Source: Colimorpha sp045222295
GTDB taxonomy: Bacteria; Bacteroidota; Bacteroidia; Bacteroidales; P3
Length of the DNA stretch: 64,000 nt
Assembly: GCA_045222295.1 (NCBI GenBank)
Contig: JBGUXP010000003.1
Coordinates: 1 to 64,000, forward strand
Reading direction: 5' to 3'
Part shown: piece after piece, positions 7,948 to 16,687 of the stretch
How the letters are laid out: the number at the start of each line of letters is the position of its first letter
Numbering within the stretch: the stretch's first letter is position 1
The notes under the pieces: model-generated
Told to the model about the DNA's origin: nothing
The model's input: the letters and a program-made list of their open reading frames with translations, nothing else
Database searches by the model: none
Position numbers and translations under genes: made by a program

Positions 7948-8913
7948 TTAGTTGGCGCGAGTGAAGATAAACTGCTCGGGGATGACGCCTTCGGGAATCT
8001 CGTTGATGTCGATGGGAATATCTCCGAATTCAGCGAGGAGGGTGGTGATAAGGCTTTCGACGTCGAGGGTGACGACGATGGTCCCGTTAGTAGTGTTGTA
8101 GGTGAAGGGGATGCTCTCTTCTTGTGCGCCGGGAACGGAGCCGGTCATGATACCGGTGTTGGTGTTGGCATTGAAGGTGTAGTTGAAGTTGATGGTCTGG
8201 GGACCGATGGGGAAGGCGATGTTGCCCAAGTTTTCGATGGGAATGTTGCCGCTGAGTGAGCCGTGGAAGGACATGCTGCCAGTGGTCTCGGTGACGCTGA
8301 AATTAAGGGTGTTGTTGAAAGAGAGGTTTGCAGTGTATTCAGTGCCTTCATATTCGAAGGTGAAGTTCTCACTGTAATTGTTAATCCAGTTGGTGGCAGC
8401 GGGGAAAGCGAGGGTGTCAACAGGGTCGACGGGGTCGACGGGATCCACGGGATCGTCATCGTCATCGCTACTGCCGACGCGCAGGAGGTCGAGTCTCACG
8501 TCGCCTTGCACTTGGGTGCCGGGAACGGTGGTGCCCTTGATGACGCATTCTCTGTTGGTCAACTTGGTGATGGTATAGGTCAGCGTGGCATTTTCAGTGC
8601 TGATAGTGAGTGTGGTGCCACTACGGAACCATTCGAAGTCCATCATGTCGAAGGGGAAGGTGAAGTACTGGGTCTGACCCAGGCACTGCAGCTGGCCGGT
8701 TCCGTCGGCTTTGATGAGGATGTTCAGGTTCAAGGCATCGGAGGGTAGCATGGTGCTGTCGATATAAGCGTTATGCACTTTCCACAGGCCAACGATGGAG
8801 CCGTTGATATCACCGTTGCCGTCGTCGCTGGCATCGCTCTTCTCGCACGAGACAGCCATTCCGAGGGTGGCAATGGCAAACATTGCCATCATGATTTTGC
8901 GTAATGTTTTCAT
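7948..8913 (-). CDS. Lipocalin-like lipoprotein
   Basis: A 321-residue predicted lipoprotein (MKTLRKIMMAMFAIA...VSC). An N-terminal lipocalin-like domain (about residues 38-150, with SIVGLWKVHNAYI and TLTISTENATLTYTI) is joined by an acidic repeat linker (DDDDDPVDPVDPVDPVD) to a second beta-rich domain (about 172-321) that ends in a QFIFTR strand. The neighbouring gene has a nearly identical signal peptide and a related last domain, so the pair arose by duplication. Function unknown; probably on the cell surface or periplasmic. Confidence 0.75.
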   Translation of the reverse strand: MKTLRKIMMAMFAIATLGMAVSCEKSDASDDGNGDINGSIVGLWKVHNAYIDSTMLPSDALNLNILIKADGTGQLQCLGQTQYFTFPFDMMDFEWFRSGTTLTISTENATLTYTITKLTNRECVIKGTTVPGTQVQGDVRLDLLRVGSSDDDDDPVDPVDPVDPVDTLAFPAATNWINNYSENFTFEYEGTEYTANLSFNNTLNFSVTETTGSMSFHGSLSGNIPIENLGNIAFPIGPQTINFNYTFNANTNTGIMTGSVPGAQEESIPFTYNTTNGTIVVTLDVESLITTLLAEFGDIPIDINEIPEGVIPEQFIFTRAN

Positions 8914-8940
8914 TTTTTCGGTGTTTTATGATTAATAATT

Positions 8941-10182
8941 TTATCTGCGGGTGAAGACAAGGGTACTTGGCATCGTTCCTTCCGGATCCGGATCGGGATT
9001 GACGACCGTAAGGGCCCCTTGTGTGGCTGTGAAGGTGAGGGTATTGGTCTCTGTGAAGGTTTCACCATCCTCTTCATGGGTCGTTGTGATGGTGATGGTT
9101 CCCGACTGGCTGGCCTCGTTGAAGGTGTAGGTGAAGGGGTTGGTCTCTGAGTCGGTCTCACTCATTTCGGGATTCGGCACGCCGTTAATGGAAACTTGCA
9201 TGGCTTCGGTCTCGGTTGCGGTGCCTTGGGTTGCAGTGGTGAAGGAAAGAGTGATGTCGATGGATATCGAAGCCTCATAGGTGGCACCCTCAACTGTTCG
9301 GGAGTCTGAGTATGAGAAATTGTAGGCCCAATTGGTGCCGACAAGAGTGGCGATGGGGGTGGGGTCAGGATCGGGGTCAGGGTCAGGATTAGGGTCAGGG
9401 TTGGGATTGTTAATTTTGACCATGGTGATGCGGACATCACCGAGGTCTTGCTCAACGCCAGGCATTCTGGAACCAGTGAAGGTGCAGGTTTGTCCGTCAA
9501 GGCTGACAATGGTGAAGGTGGCGGGGGCGTCACCGTGGGGTGTGATGGTGATGGTGTTTCCACTGATGCTCCATCCAAAGTCGTTATTCTCGGTCTCACC
9601 GTTGTGGTTGAGAAGACCCTGGCCGTTAGCGGTGAAAGAAAGTTTCACGTCGCCAGATTGCGCGGTAACATCCTGACCATTGACAATCGTTTGGGTGACC
9701 TGCCAGGTGCCAACGATAAGGTTGCTGTAGTTGTTGTCGGGGCCAGGGTTGTCGCCGCCACCCACTTTGGTGAGGGTGATGGTCACTTCGCCTTCGATGT
9801 CACCCACAATGGGGAAGGTCATGTTGTGGCTGGTGAGGGTGCAGGAGGTGGAGGTAAGGCTGGCGATGTTGCAATTGACAACGTCATTGCCGGGAGTGGT
9901 CACCGTGAGGGTGCTGCTGGTGGCTGTCCAGGTGAAATTTTCATTTCTGCCGAAGATGGCGATGGTACCGGAACCGCTGGCATTAAGGGTAACCTGAATT
10001 TCGCCAGGCATGTTCTGGGTCCAGTCGTCGCCATTCACAAGAATGGAACTGATTTTCCAAGTGCCGACGAGGGCAGAATTGCCACCGCCGTTGTCATTGT
10101 TGTCTTCTTTGTTGCACGAGACAGTCATCCCGATGCAGGCGATGGCGAAAAGTGCCATCATAATTTTGCGTAACGTTTTCAT
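8941..10182 (-). CDS. Multidomain lipocalin-like lipoprotein
   Basis: A 413-residue predicted lipoprotein (lipobox VSC). It has two consecutive lipocalin-like domains (about residues 36-145, GTWKISSILVNG; and 155-255, GTWQVTQTIVNGQ), a proline-aspartate linker (NPNPDPNPDPDPDPDPTP), and a third beta domain (about 280-413) homologous to the end of the downstream protein and ending in LVFTRR. It is 27 bp upstream of its paralogue and should be co-transcribed with it. The duplication inside the protein and between the genes suggests a recently expanded surface family. Confidence 0.75.
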   Translation of the reverse strand: MKTLRKIMMALFAIACIGMTVSCNKEDNNDNGGGNSALVGTWKISSILVNGDDWTQNMPGEIQVTLNASGSGTIAIFGRNENFTWTATSSTLTVTTPGNDVVNCNIASLTSTSCTLTSHNMTFPIVGDIEGEVTITLTKVGGGDNPGPDNNYSNLIVGTWQVTQTIVNGQDVTAQSGDVKLSFTANGQGLLNHNGETENNDFGWSISGNTITITPHGDAPATFTIVSLDGQTCTFTGSRMPGVEQDLGDVRITMVKINNPNPDPNPDPDPDPDPTPIATLVGTNWAYNFSYSDSRTVEGATYEASISIDITLSFTTATQGTATETEAMQVSINGVPNPEMSETDSETNPFTYTFNEASQSGTITITTTHEEDGETFTETNTLTFTATQGALTVVNPDPDPEGTMPSTLVFTRR

Positions 10183-10224
10183 TTTGTGTTATTTTTTGTG
10201 TGTTATTTACAATGGTAATAAATG

Positions 10225-10254
10225 CAAATATACACTTTTTTTTGAAAATGCAAA
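10225..10254 (-). promoter_or_regulatory. Promoter of the lipocalin-like pair
   Basis: Read on the minus strand, TTTG (10254-10251) is followed after 18 bp by TATATTTG (10232-10225), a good Bacteroidota -33/-7 pair. The -7 element lies 43 bp before the ATG at 10182. Confidence 0.65.
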
Positions 10255-10269
10255 TTTTTTTTCGTTATT

Positions 10270-11586
10270 TTATTGAGCAGTGTGCTCCACGGGTTTCACC
10301 GTCTCGTGGTCCACACCGAAGGGGTCGGGTTTCTCAACCGTGGTGGGTTGTATTGCGGAGTCTTTCTTGTATTCCAGTCCACGCTCGGGACGCTTGCAGT
10401 CGCTCATGTTGTCCTGTATGCGCAACACATCCGCGGCACTCAGTGTGCGCTGTTTGCTCTTGAATCGTTCTTTCTCGAAGGGGAAGATGTCGGCCAGTTC
10501 GCCGCTGTAGTAGAAGTCGAAGCCGAGGGCACCGAAGGTATAGGTGCGGTCGCCCACGTCGATATGACTGCCGCCGGGTACAGGGTTGGCCTTGGGGACT
10601 GACTGCGAGAAGCCCACATTGAACAGCGTGAAGAGTACGTCGGGACGGTCGCTGATGTCGAAGCCGGCTCGGCGCCACTGCAGCATGGTCTGGTGCAGGA
10701 TGCATCCGGTGTAGAGGTAGCTGTAGAGGTGGTTGCGGTAGTCGACGAGACGGTTGTAGCGCTCGGTAACGTGGTCGTTAGTCTCGAAGTCGAGCAGGTG
10801 CTCGTAGGCCTTACCCATATAATATTCCGAGGTGGGGTCCTTGAGGTGGTCTTCAACGGCCTTGGCTGTGAAGTCCTTGATACCGTTGACACCATAGCTG
10901 AACTGACTCTGGACGCTCAACACCTTGACGGGGCCTAGGTATTTCTTGAACATCTCGCGTTTGGAGTTGAAGAGACGAATCTGTTCGCCAACAAGGCATC
11001 CCACGATGAGGCGTGGTTCGACGCCCGAGAGGCGTCCGGCCTCACGGATAAGGGCGCTGTCGCGGATGATGGCGGCCTTGAGTGCTGGCCACTCGGGACC
11101 TGTCATCCAAGGGATGACATTGCCCGTGCTCTGCTGCGGCACCTCACTGAGCAGCTTGGTGATACGTTGCTCCAGGCGGTTAAGCTCCTTGGCGTCGTCG
11201 ATATAGATGCCGGCGGCAGCCATCATGCGCTCCACCATCTTGGGATTGTCGCAGTGCTGCGAGGCGGCGAGGATGAGACGGGCGTTGACGGGATAGTAGC
11301 GAGCCAGCGCGGCCACGCGGCCGAACTGCAGGGCCCATTCGTTGTCCATCTCCTCGGCGGTGAGGTTGGCGTTCTTGAGGTCGTCAATCTCCGACACCGC
11401 CATCAGTGAGCGGTAGTTCTTGTCAACGGCACCGCCGTTGTTGGTGACTCCCAGTTGATAAAGCCCCCAGGCGCCGATGATAGCGGCGCCTGCCAGGGCG
11501 AAAAGGGTTGTCACTATGTTCAAGGCCTTGCGCCACCACGGGCGCAGGCACCAAATGTGCCAGGCTATGCCAAGTTTTTTAACCAT
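10270..11586 (-). CDS. Membrane-anchored protein with lysozyme-like region
   Basis: A 438-residue protein with one N-terminal membrane anchor (about residues 22-45) and a large periplasmic part. The central region (about 190-290: IREAGRLSGVEPRLIVGC, LVGEQIRLF, SYGVNGIKDFTAKA, DPTSEYYMGKAYEHLLDF) resembles the layout of lysozyme/lytic-transglycosylase-superfamily domains such as DUF1402, with a Glu in GEQ placed where a catalytic acid would be. This is an inference from pattern, not a demonstrated match. The start codon overlaps the end of nhaD by 22 bp, so translation is probably coupled. The C-terminus (about 400-438) is hydrophilic and low in structure. Confidence 0.6.
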   Translation of the reverse strand: MVKKLGIAWHIWCLRPWWRKALNIVTTLFALAGAAIIGAWGLYQLGVTNNGGAVDKNYRSLMAVSEIDDLKNANLTAEEMDNEWALQFGRVAALARYYPVNARLILAASQHCDNPKMVERMMAAAGIYIDDAKELNRLEQRITKLLSEVPQQSTGNVIPWMTGPEWPALKAAIIRDSALIREAGRLSGVEPRLIVGCLVGEQIRLFNSKREMFKKYLGPVKVLSVQSQFSYGVNGIKDFTAKAVEDHLKDPTSEYYMGKAYEHLLDFETNDHVTERYNRLVDYRNHLYSYLYTGCILHQTMLQWRRAGFDISDRPDVLFTLFNVGFSQSVPKANPVPGGSHIDVGDRTYTFGALGFDFYYSGELADIFPFEKERFKSKQRTLSAADVLRIQDNMSDCKRPERGLEYKKDSAIQPTTVEKPDPFGVDHETVKPVEHTAQ

Positions 11587-12920
11587 TCTATTTCCTCAAA
11601 AAGAGTGACATCCATTAGCATAAAGACGAGGGCACCGGCGATATAGCCTGCCAGGGCCAGCCATGAGATTTTCTTGAGGTACCAGATGAAGTCGATCTTC
11701 TCCATGCCCATGACGGCCACACCGGCAGCGGAGCCGATGATGAGGAGCGATCCGCCGGTACCGGCGCAGTAGGCCAGGAACTCCCAGAAGGGATGGTTGA
11801 CATCGAAAATGGCACCGTCGCCCAGCGGGTACATACCCATAGAGGCGGCCACCAGCGGCACGTTGTCGACCACCGACGAGAGAACGCCGATAATGAGGTC
11901 GATGAAGAAGAATCCGGGAGCCGTGGTGCCGAAGGCTTCGTTGAGGCCACCGGCCAGGGAACTAAGGATACCAGCCACCTTGAGGCAGCTCACGGCCATC
12001 AGGATGCCGAGGAAGAAGAGGATGGTGGGGGTGTCGATATGTTCGAGGGTGCTCACGGCGGTGGGCAGTTTGTGCCCCTCTTTCTCATATTTACGGCTGA
12101 TAATTTCAGTGGTCAGCCACAGCACGGCCAGACCGAAGAGCATGCCCAGATAGGGAGGCAGATGGGTGATGGTCTTGAAGATGGGGACGAAAATGAGGGC
12201 TGCAATACCCATGAAGAGGATGAGTTTGCGCAGATGGGCGGGAACCTCGACACCGCTGTTGCTGTCGGCAGGACGTTCGATGTCGCCCTTCAGCGTGGCA
12301 CCCACGATGAGTACGGGCACCACCATGCAGACAAGCGAGGCGATGATGGTTTTGACGATGATGTTCACGGTGGTCACTTGACCGCCAATCCACAGCATGA
12401 TGGTTGTCACGTCTCCGATGGGGCTCCAGGCACCGCCGGCGTTGGCGGCGAGAATCACCATGCCGGCATACAGCCAGCGCTCTTTCTTGTCGGCGATGAG
12501 TTTGCGCAGCAGTGCAATCATCACGATGGCCGTGGTCATGTTGTCAAGCAGGGCCGACAGGAAGAAAGTGAGGATGGAGAGGACCCACAACAATTGCTTC
12601 TTGTTGGTGGTTCTGATTTTGTCGGTGATGACGCGGAAGCCTTGGTAATCTTCTATCAGGGTCACGATGGTCATGGCACCCAGCAGGAAGAAGACGATTT
12701 CTGCGGTCTCGCCGAGGTTGCCGACCAGTTCTTCCTTAAGGAAGTCGTGCCAGCCTTCGACCGTCAGGCTGGGGTCGAAGATGGCGTGGCTGAAAGCGAA
12801 GACGGTCCACAGCAGGGTTCCCAGCATCAGTGCCGACGCTGTTTTGTTAATCTTGAACGGATGCTCCATGGCAATGCAGAAGTATCCGATGATGAAAATG
12901 GTAACAAGTGTTACTACCAT
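11565..12920 (-). CDS. nhaD: Sodium/proton antiporter NhaD
   Basis: A 451-residue inner-membrane antiporter of the NhaD (ion transporter) superfamily that exchanges sodium or lithium ions for protons. Family hallmarks are DNMTTAIVMIALLRKL, the NAGGAWSPIGDVTTIMLW stretch in the first half, and SSVVDNVPLVAASMGMYP and AGTGGSLLIIGSAAGVAVMG in the second half, with 11-13 hydrophobic segments overall. It precedes the lysozyme-like gene, which it overlaps, and follows yidC by 32 bp on the same strand, so it may be transcribed from the yidC promoter. Confidence 0.88.
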   Translation of the reverse strand: MVVTLVTIFIIGYFCIAMEHPFKINKTASALMLGTLLWTVFAFSHAIFDPSLTVEGWHDFLKEELVGNLGETAEIVFFLLGAMTIVTLIEDYQGFRVITDKIRTTNKKQLLWVLSILTFFLSALLDNMTTAIVMIALLRKLIADKKERWLYAGMVILAANAGGAWSPIGDVTTIMLWIGGQVTTVNIIVKTIIASLVCMVVPVLIVGATLKGDIERPADSNSGVEVPAHLRKLILFMGIAALIFVPIFKTITHLPPYLGMLFGLAVLWLTTEIISRKYEKEGHKLPTAVSTLEHIDTPTILFFLGILMAVSCLKVAGILSSLAGGLNEAFGTTAPGFFFIDLIIGVLSSVVDNVPLVAASMGMYPLGDGAIFDVNHPFWEFLAYCAGTGGSLLIIGSAAGVAVMGMEKIDFIWYLKKISWLALAGYIAGALVFMLMDVTLFEEIEWLKNLA

Positions 12921-12952
12921 GATTTTTGTGTTTTTTGATTTTTGTTATTGAT

Positions 12953-14911
12953 TTATCGTTTATTCTTTTCTTTCTGCATGGCTTCGGCCTGCTTCTGGAG
13001 CTCTTCCAGACGCTTGGCGAAGTTGCTCTTCTTCTTGGGCTTGCCGTTGGCGTGCTTGGCATCGTATTCGACCATGTGGGCGCGCACTTTCTTCTCGCTG
13101 GTGAAGCGGCGGATGAGAATCATCGTGGCCATGGTGAAGGTCAGCGAGATGAGGTAATAGAGGTTCAGACCTGCACTCTGGCTGTTGAAGATGAAGAGCA
13201 TCATGAACGGCATGAAGTACATCATGTATTTCATACTTTTCATCTGGGCTCCCATATTCTGGTTGCGCATGGTGTACCAGGTGTAGAAGAACTGCATGCC
13301 GAACATCAGCAGGCAGAAGAGCGAGATGTGGTCTCCGTAGAGCGGGATATTGAAGCCGAGGTCGAGGACAGAGTCGTAGGTCGACAGGTCGTCGCACCAG
13401 AGGAAGGGTTTCTGGCGCAGCTCGATGGCAATGGGGAAGAACATGAACATGGCCGTCAGGAAAGGCATCTGGATGAGCACGGGGAGGCAGCCCGCCATGG
13501 GGCTGTAGCCGGCGCGTTTCTGCAATGCCATAGCCTGTTGCTGTTTCTGCATGGCCTGCTCAGGCTTGGGATATTTGGCGTTGAGGGCGTCCATCTCGGG
13601 CTTGAGGATACGCATGATGGCGCTGCCGCGGTAGCTTTTATAGACCAAGGGCAGGAGGATCAGTCGGATAATCAGTGTGAAGACTAGGATGATGAGGCCG
13701 TAGTTGAGGATGAAGTTCTCCAAGAAGTTGAATGCCGGGATGATGAGCCAGCGGCTGATGCTCTTGGAGATGACGGTCCAGCCCAAGGGCAGCATCTTCT
13801 CGAAGCCGCGGTCCATGGCCTTGAGGTCGCGGAACTTGGTAGGGCCGAAGTAGAAGCCCATCTTCATCTGCTGCATCTCGGGAGAGTAGGGGATGCCGAT
13901 GGTGGCACGCATGTCGGTGAGGTAGCTGCGCGAGGTGTCCTGCTTGTCGGTGCTCACGGCCACGTCGGCATTCTCGAAGTTATGGTCGCCTTCGGTGGTG
14001 ATGATGGCGCAGAAATACTGCTGCTTGAAGGCTATCCAGTCGAGGTTGGTCTTCACCTGCTCCTTGCCGTCGTTACCCATCGAGAGGTTCTCCACCTTGT
14101 CTTTCGGCGGTTTGTAGTAGATGCTGCTGTAGTAGCGCTCGCGGTCGCTGTTGCGGCTGCCTTTGCCGCGGCTGCCGTCGGAGACCATCTCCTGGCGGTT
14201 CATGCGGTTGTGCCACTGCAGGTCGAGGTAGTTGGTGTTGCGGATGATATTGCTGAGGCCCACGAAGTTGATGTCGAAGCCCACCTCATAGCTGTCGCTG
14301 TGGATGGTGTAGACATATTCGAGGTAGCCCTCATTGCTGTCGGGCATAGCGCGGAAGCTCACAATGGCAGAGTCACCATTCTCCACTTTCCACTCACCAC
14401 CTTCCACTTGTTTGCCGTTGACGTAGGCTTGGAAGTTGAGCAGGCGGGTGTTGACAATACGGTTGTCGATGGTGTAGAAGGTCAGGTCGAGGTTGTCGTC
14501 ACTGGGGGTGATGAGTTCCAGCTCTTTCTGGTCGAAGGTCTTGTAGTCGGCCAGCACCACACGGTCCACGCGACCGCCGAGGGTGTTGAAGGTCAGGGCC
14601 ATTTTGCCATTGTCGAAGACCATCTGATGGTTCTCGCCAGCGGTGGCGCCGTTGAAGACACCCATGTCCTGCACCTTGGGGGCAGTGGCGGCAAGCGCCG
14701 TGCTGTCGCCGGCAGCGGCCAGCGAGTCCTGCAAAGCCTGAACAGCGGCCACCGAGTCAGCCATACGCTGGGCGTTGACGATAGAGTCCATCACGCGGGC
14801 ACGCTCCGCCTCCATGGCGGCGCGCTCCTCGGCCGAGGGCGACACCCACCACATGTATCCGACGAAGATGCCGAAAATCAAAACCAGTCCTAAAATTGAC
14901 TTTTTGTCCAT
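12953..14911 (-). CDS. yidC: Membrane protein insertase YidC
   Basis: A 652-residue insertase that integrates and folds inner-membrane proteins with or without SecYEG. It has an N-terminal membrane anchor (about residues 5-23), an Ala-rich spacer, a large periplasmic beta-sandwich (about 80-360), and the C-terminal Oxa1-like core (about 385-610: YKSYRGSAIMRILKPEMDAL, GYSPMAGCLPVLIQMPFLTA). The charged Lys/Gln-rich tail is typical of Bacteroidota YidC. Residues about 167-178 (KQVEGGEWKVEN) are encoded by a GTGGAAAGTGGAGAA-type near-tandem repeat that looks inserted (14378-14412). Confidence 0.95.
   Translation of the reverse strand: MDKKSILGLVLIFGIFVGYMWWVSPSAEERAAMEAERARVMDSIVNAQRMADSVAAVQALQDSLAAAGDSTALAATAPKVQDMGVFNGATAGENHQMVFDNGKMALTFNTLGGRVDRVVLADYKTFDQKELELITPSDDNLDLTFYTIDNRIVNTRLLNFQAYVNGKQVEGGEWKVENGDSAIVSFRAMPDSNEGYLEYVYTIHSDSYEVGFDINFVGLSNIIRNTNYLDLQWHNRMNRQEMVSDGSRGKGSRNSDRERYYSSIYYKPPKDKVENLSMGNDGKEQVKTNLDWIAFKQQYFCAIITTEGDHNFENADVAVSTDKQDTSRSYLTDMRATIGIPYSPEMQQMKMGFYFGPTKFRDLKAMDRGFEKMLPLGWTVISKSISRWLIIPAFNFLENFILNYGLIILVFTLIIRLILLPLVYKSYRGSAIMRILKPEMDALNAKYPKPEQAMQKQQQAMALQKRAGYSPMAGCLPVLIQMPFLTAMFMFFPIAIELRQKPFLWCDDLSTYDSVLDLGFNIPLYGDHISLFCLLMFGMQFFYTWYTMRNQNMGAQMKSMKYMMYFMPFMMLFIFNSQSAGLNLYYLISLTFTMATMILIRRFTSEKKVRAHMVEYDAKHANGKPKKKSNFAKRLEELQKQAEAMQKEKNKR
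14378..14412 (-). repeat. Near-tandem repeat inside yidC
   Basis: On the minus strand the tract reads as variations of GTGGA(A)GGTG / GTGAGTGGAAAGTGGAGAA. The same style of 8-10-bp drifting repeat fills intergenic gaps elsewhere in the window. It is in frame and contributes about 12 residues to the periplasmic domain. Confidence 0.6.
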
Positions 14912-14959
14912 TGTTTTCTTATTACTTGTTTCTTTATATGTTTATTATCCAATAAAATA

Positions 14960-14996
14960 CCAGCGTTTATGCTGGCGCAATTAAAATGCAAAGATA
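14960..14996 (-). promoter_or_regulatory. yidC -7 element and leader hairpin
   Basis: On the minus strand TATCTTTG (14996-14989) fits the -7 consensus, although no TTG lies at the expected distance upstream. CCAGC/GCTGG (14960-14964 and 14971-14975) can form a small hairpin in the roughly 75-nt leader before the ATG at 14911. Confidence 0.5.
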
Positions 14997-15074
14997 CTCT
15001 TTTTTTCTCAATATGTATAAAAAATAATCTATATGCCCCTCAGGATGCTTATACAGCCTTGGGTTTCCTCCCGG

Positions 15075-15890
15075 TCAGCCGTAAGCGGTGGTGGAGAGGT
15101 GTCCATGAGAGCATTTTTGATCCCATTGTAGAGACGCATCATGCTGCATCTCACCAATGTCATTCCTTGTTTTGGTATTGTCTTGAGACGCATCATGCTG
15201 TGTCTCAGTTGCGGGGGTGCTTTGGAGGGTGTCGGACTGTTGGACGGCATAGGCGGTGTTGGAGCATCGGCCATGCTCGTCCTGCACAAAGGCATAAACA
15301 TGCACCTCCTTGCCCTCCATGAGTGAGGGCAGCACACTGCTCAGTTGCTTCATGCGACGGTAGACGGGGTTGGTCAAGTAGCCTACCCCGGCCTCCGGGC
15401 ACCACACCCAGACATACACGTTGTCGAAGGAATTGCATGACAGGTGGAGTGGGTTCTTCTCGAAGTTGACATTCAGTACGTTGTCCGTGTCGATGCTCCA
15501 CGCTGAGACCACTACCGGTGCCACGGGGCCGCCACTGATGCGGAGTTGCGAATAGTCCACCTCCAGCCGGGATTCAGCTTCCTTGTCCGAGTGAAGGGTG
15601 GGGGCCATGCTGAATGCCTGCTGGTTGGCTTTGACGAAGAGGTTCTGTGCCGTCATGTCCAGCTCGTCGCTGAGGGCTTTGAAGCCGATGTTGACGGCCC
15701 ACCGCATCTTGCCCGCCAGGCGCACCTCCTCCTTGAACATGGCACGATGCACCTGCTGCAACTCGGTGCGTGGATTGTATACTCGTCGCGGCTGCGAACG
15801 CAAGCACCACACACCTTTCCAACGATAGCCCACCGCTGGACCCAATTTTCCACTGAACCCTCCCAGATACCCATTTTCTTGTTTAGCCAT
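15075..15890 (-). CDS. DUF6266-type protein with a repeat-derived tail
   Basis: A 271-residue protein of unknown function. The N-terminal region (GYLGGFSGKLGPAVGYRWKG, then LRSQPRRVYNPRT) and the strand-rich body ending VHVYAFVQDEHGRCSNTAYAV match my memory of DUF6266 proteins from Bacteroidota, which usually stop about there (about 210-220 residues). The remaining 50 or so residues are hydrophilic and encoded by two copies of a hairpin repeat (15131-15152 and 15185-15206) that yield the near-identical peptides ETQHDAS and EMQHDAS. The original stop codon seems to have been lost into repeat sequence. No signal peptide is seen. Confidence 0.75.
   Translation of the reverse strand: MAKQENGYLGGFSGKLGPAVGYRWKGVWCLRSQPRRVYNPRTELQQVHRAMFKEEVRLAGKMRWAVNIGFKALSDELDMTAQNLFVKANQQAFSMAPTLHSDKEAESRLEVDYSQLRISGGPVAPVVVSAWSIDTDNVLNVNFEKNPLHLSCNSFDNVYVWVWCPEAGVGYLTNPVYRRMKQLSSVLPSLMEGKEVHVYAFVQDEHGRCSNTAYAVQQSDTLQSTPATETQHDASQDNTKTRNDIGEMQHDASLQWDQKCSHGHLSTTAYG
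15131..15152. repeat. Hairpin repeat GAGACGCA...TGCATCTC, copy 1
   Basis: A 22-bp imperfect palindrome inside the coding region of the DUF6266 gene. It is 20/22 identical to the copy at 15185-15206; both have 8-bp arms with one mismatch around the same TCATGC centre. Confidence 0.8.
15185..15206. repeat. Hairpin repeat GAGACGCA...TGTGTCTC, copy 2
   Basis: The second copy of the 22-bp palindrome, 32 bp from the first, in the same orientation and the same reading frame of the DUF6266 gene tail. Confidence 0.8.
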
Positions 15891-16030
15891 AACTTATAAA
15901 ATTGATAATTGATTTTTTTTTTTGAATTCTAACCACTGAACACTATATATAATATAAGCCCTGTATCTCGGCAATGCGTTATCTTTGCTTTTTTAACAAA
16001 TTTTTAACACTTACTTTTGTGGTTGTTGAC

Positions 16031-16075
16031 AAGGGGAGGAGTAGGAGGGGAGAAAGAGTTGAGTAAGAGTTGGTG
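16031..16075 (+). repeat. Dispersed 45-bp AG-rich repeat, copy A
   Basis: An AG-rich tract that aligns over about 45 bp with the reverse complement of 41798-41842, including 16 identical bases (AAGAGTTGAGTAAGAG, 16054-16069). It sits upstream of the 16184 lipoprotein gene. The rest of the 15891-16183 gap is AT-rich, with a TATCTTTG at 15980-15987 that lacks a partner box. Confidence 0.75.
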
Positions 16076-16149
16076 TATTTAGAATGTTGATTAATAGATG
16101 TTTCTGGTTTCTTTTTGTGTCTGGGTTTTACTATTTGTTTTTTTTTGCA

Positions 16150-16157
16150 TATCTTTG
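16150..16157 (+). promoter_or_regulatory. -7 element of the 16184 operon
   Basis: TATCTTTG (16150-16157) fits TAnnTTTG and lies 26 bp before the ATG at 16184. No -33 TTG is found at the usual 19-21 bp. It also supports the chosen start, because an in-frame upstream start at 16115 would precede the promoter. Confidence 0.5.
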
Positions 16158-16183
16158 CAGTGATAATTGAAAATTTAACTGAT

Positions 16184-16669
16184 ATGAAAATTACCAAATT
16201 TTTTATGATGCTTGTGGCTGCGGCCGCAATGATGTTTGTCGCTTGCAACAAGGACGATGACAAAGATAAGACTCCCACCGAGGCTGCCGCTAATACGTTG
16301 GTATACAATGGTAAGGTGTATCAGATGAGGAGCACCTACAAGTATGAGCAGAGTGGTCGAGTCTACATCGACGCCTACGCGATGGATACGTTGGATAATG
16401 GCTTGCCCATTTTCAAAATCATTTCTGACAATCCTGGCAATGGGACCTACGACCTGACGAATGGTGGTGGAGTCTTCTTCGGATTGACCTCAGAGGTGGA
16501 GTATATCACCGGGTTCCATAGCTCGGACACCTACTCTAGCGGAACAGTGACCATCGAAAAGGATGAGAACGCCTTCCGTATGAAAATGATAGGGCAGGTG
16601 GCCAATGGCCCCGCCGTGTCTTTCCATATTTATGTCCCTGTCAGTGAGTGGGAGCAACTGGAGTGGTAA
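16184..16669 (+). CDS. Small lipoprotein
   Basis: A 161-residue predicted lipoprotein: MKITKFFMMLVAAAAMMFVAC with Cys21 as lipidation site, then an acidic KDDDKDK linker and a single beta-rich domain (about residues 38-161, NTLVYNGKVYQMRSTYKY). No named family is recognised. The start follows a -7 element by 26 bp. It ends 18 bp before the MenA-like gene and is probably co-transcribed with it. Confidence 0.75.
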   Translation: MKITKFFMMLVAAAAMMFVACNKDDDKDKTPTEAAANTLVYNGKVYQMRSTYKYEQSGRVYIDAYAMDTLDNGLPIFKIISDNPGNGTYDLTNGGGVFFGLTSEVEYITGFHSSDTYSSGTVTIEKDENAFRMKMIGQVANGPAVSFHIYVPVSEWEQLEW

Positions 16670-16687
16670 CAGGGAGTGGCCTAGAAG

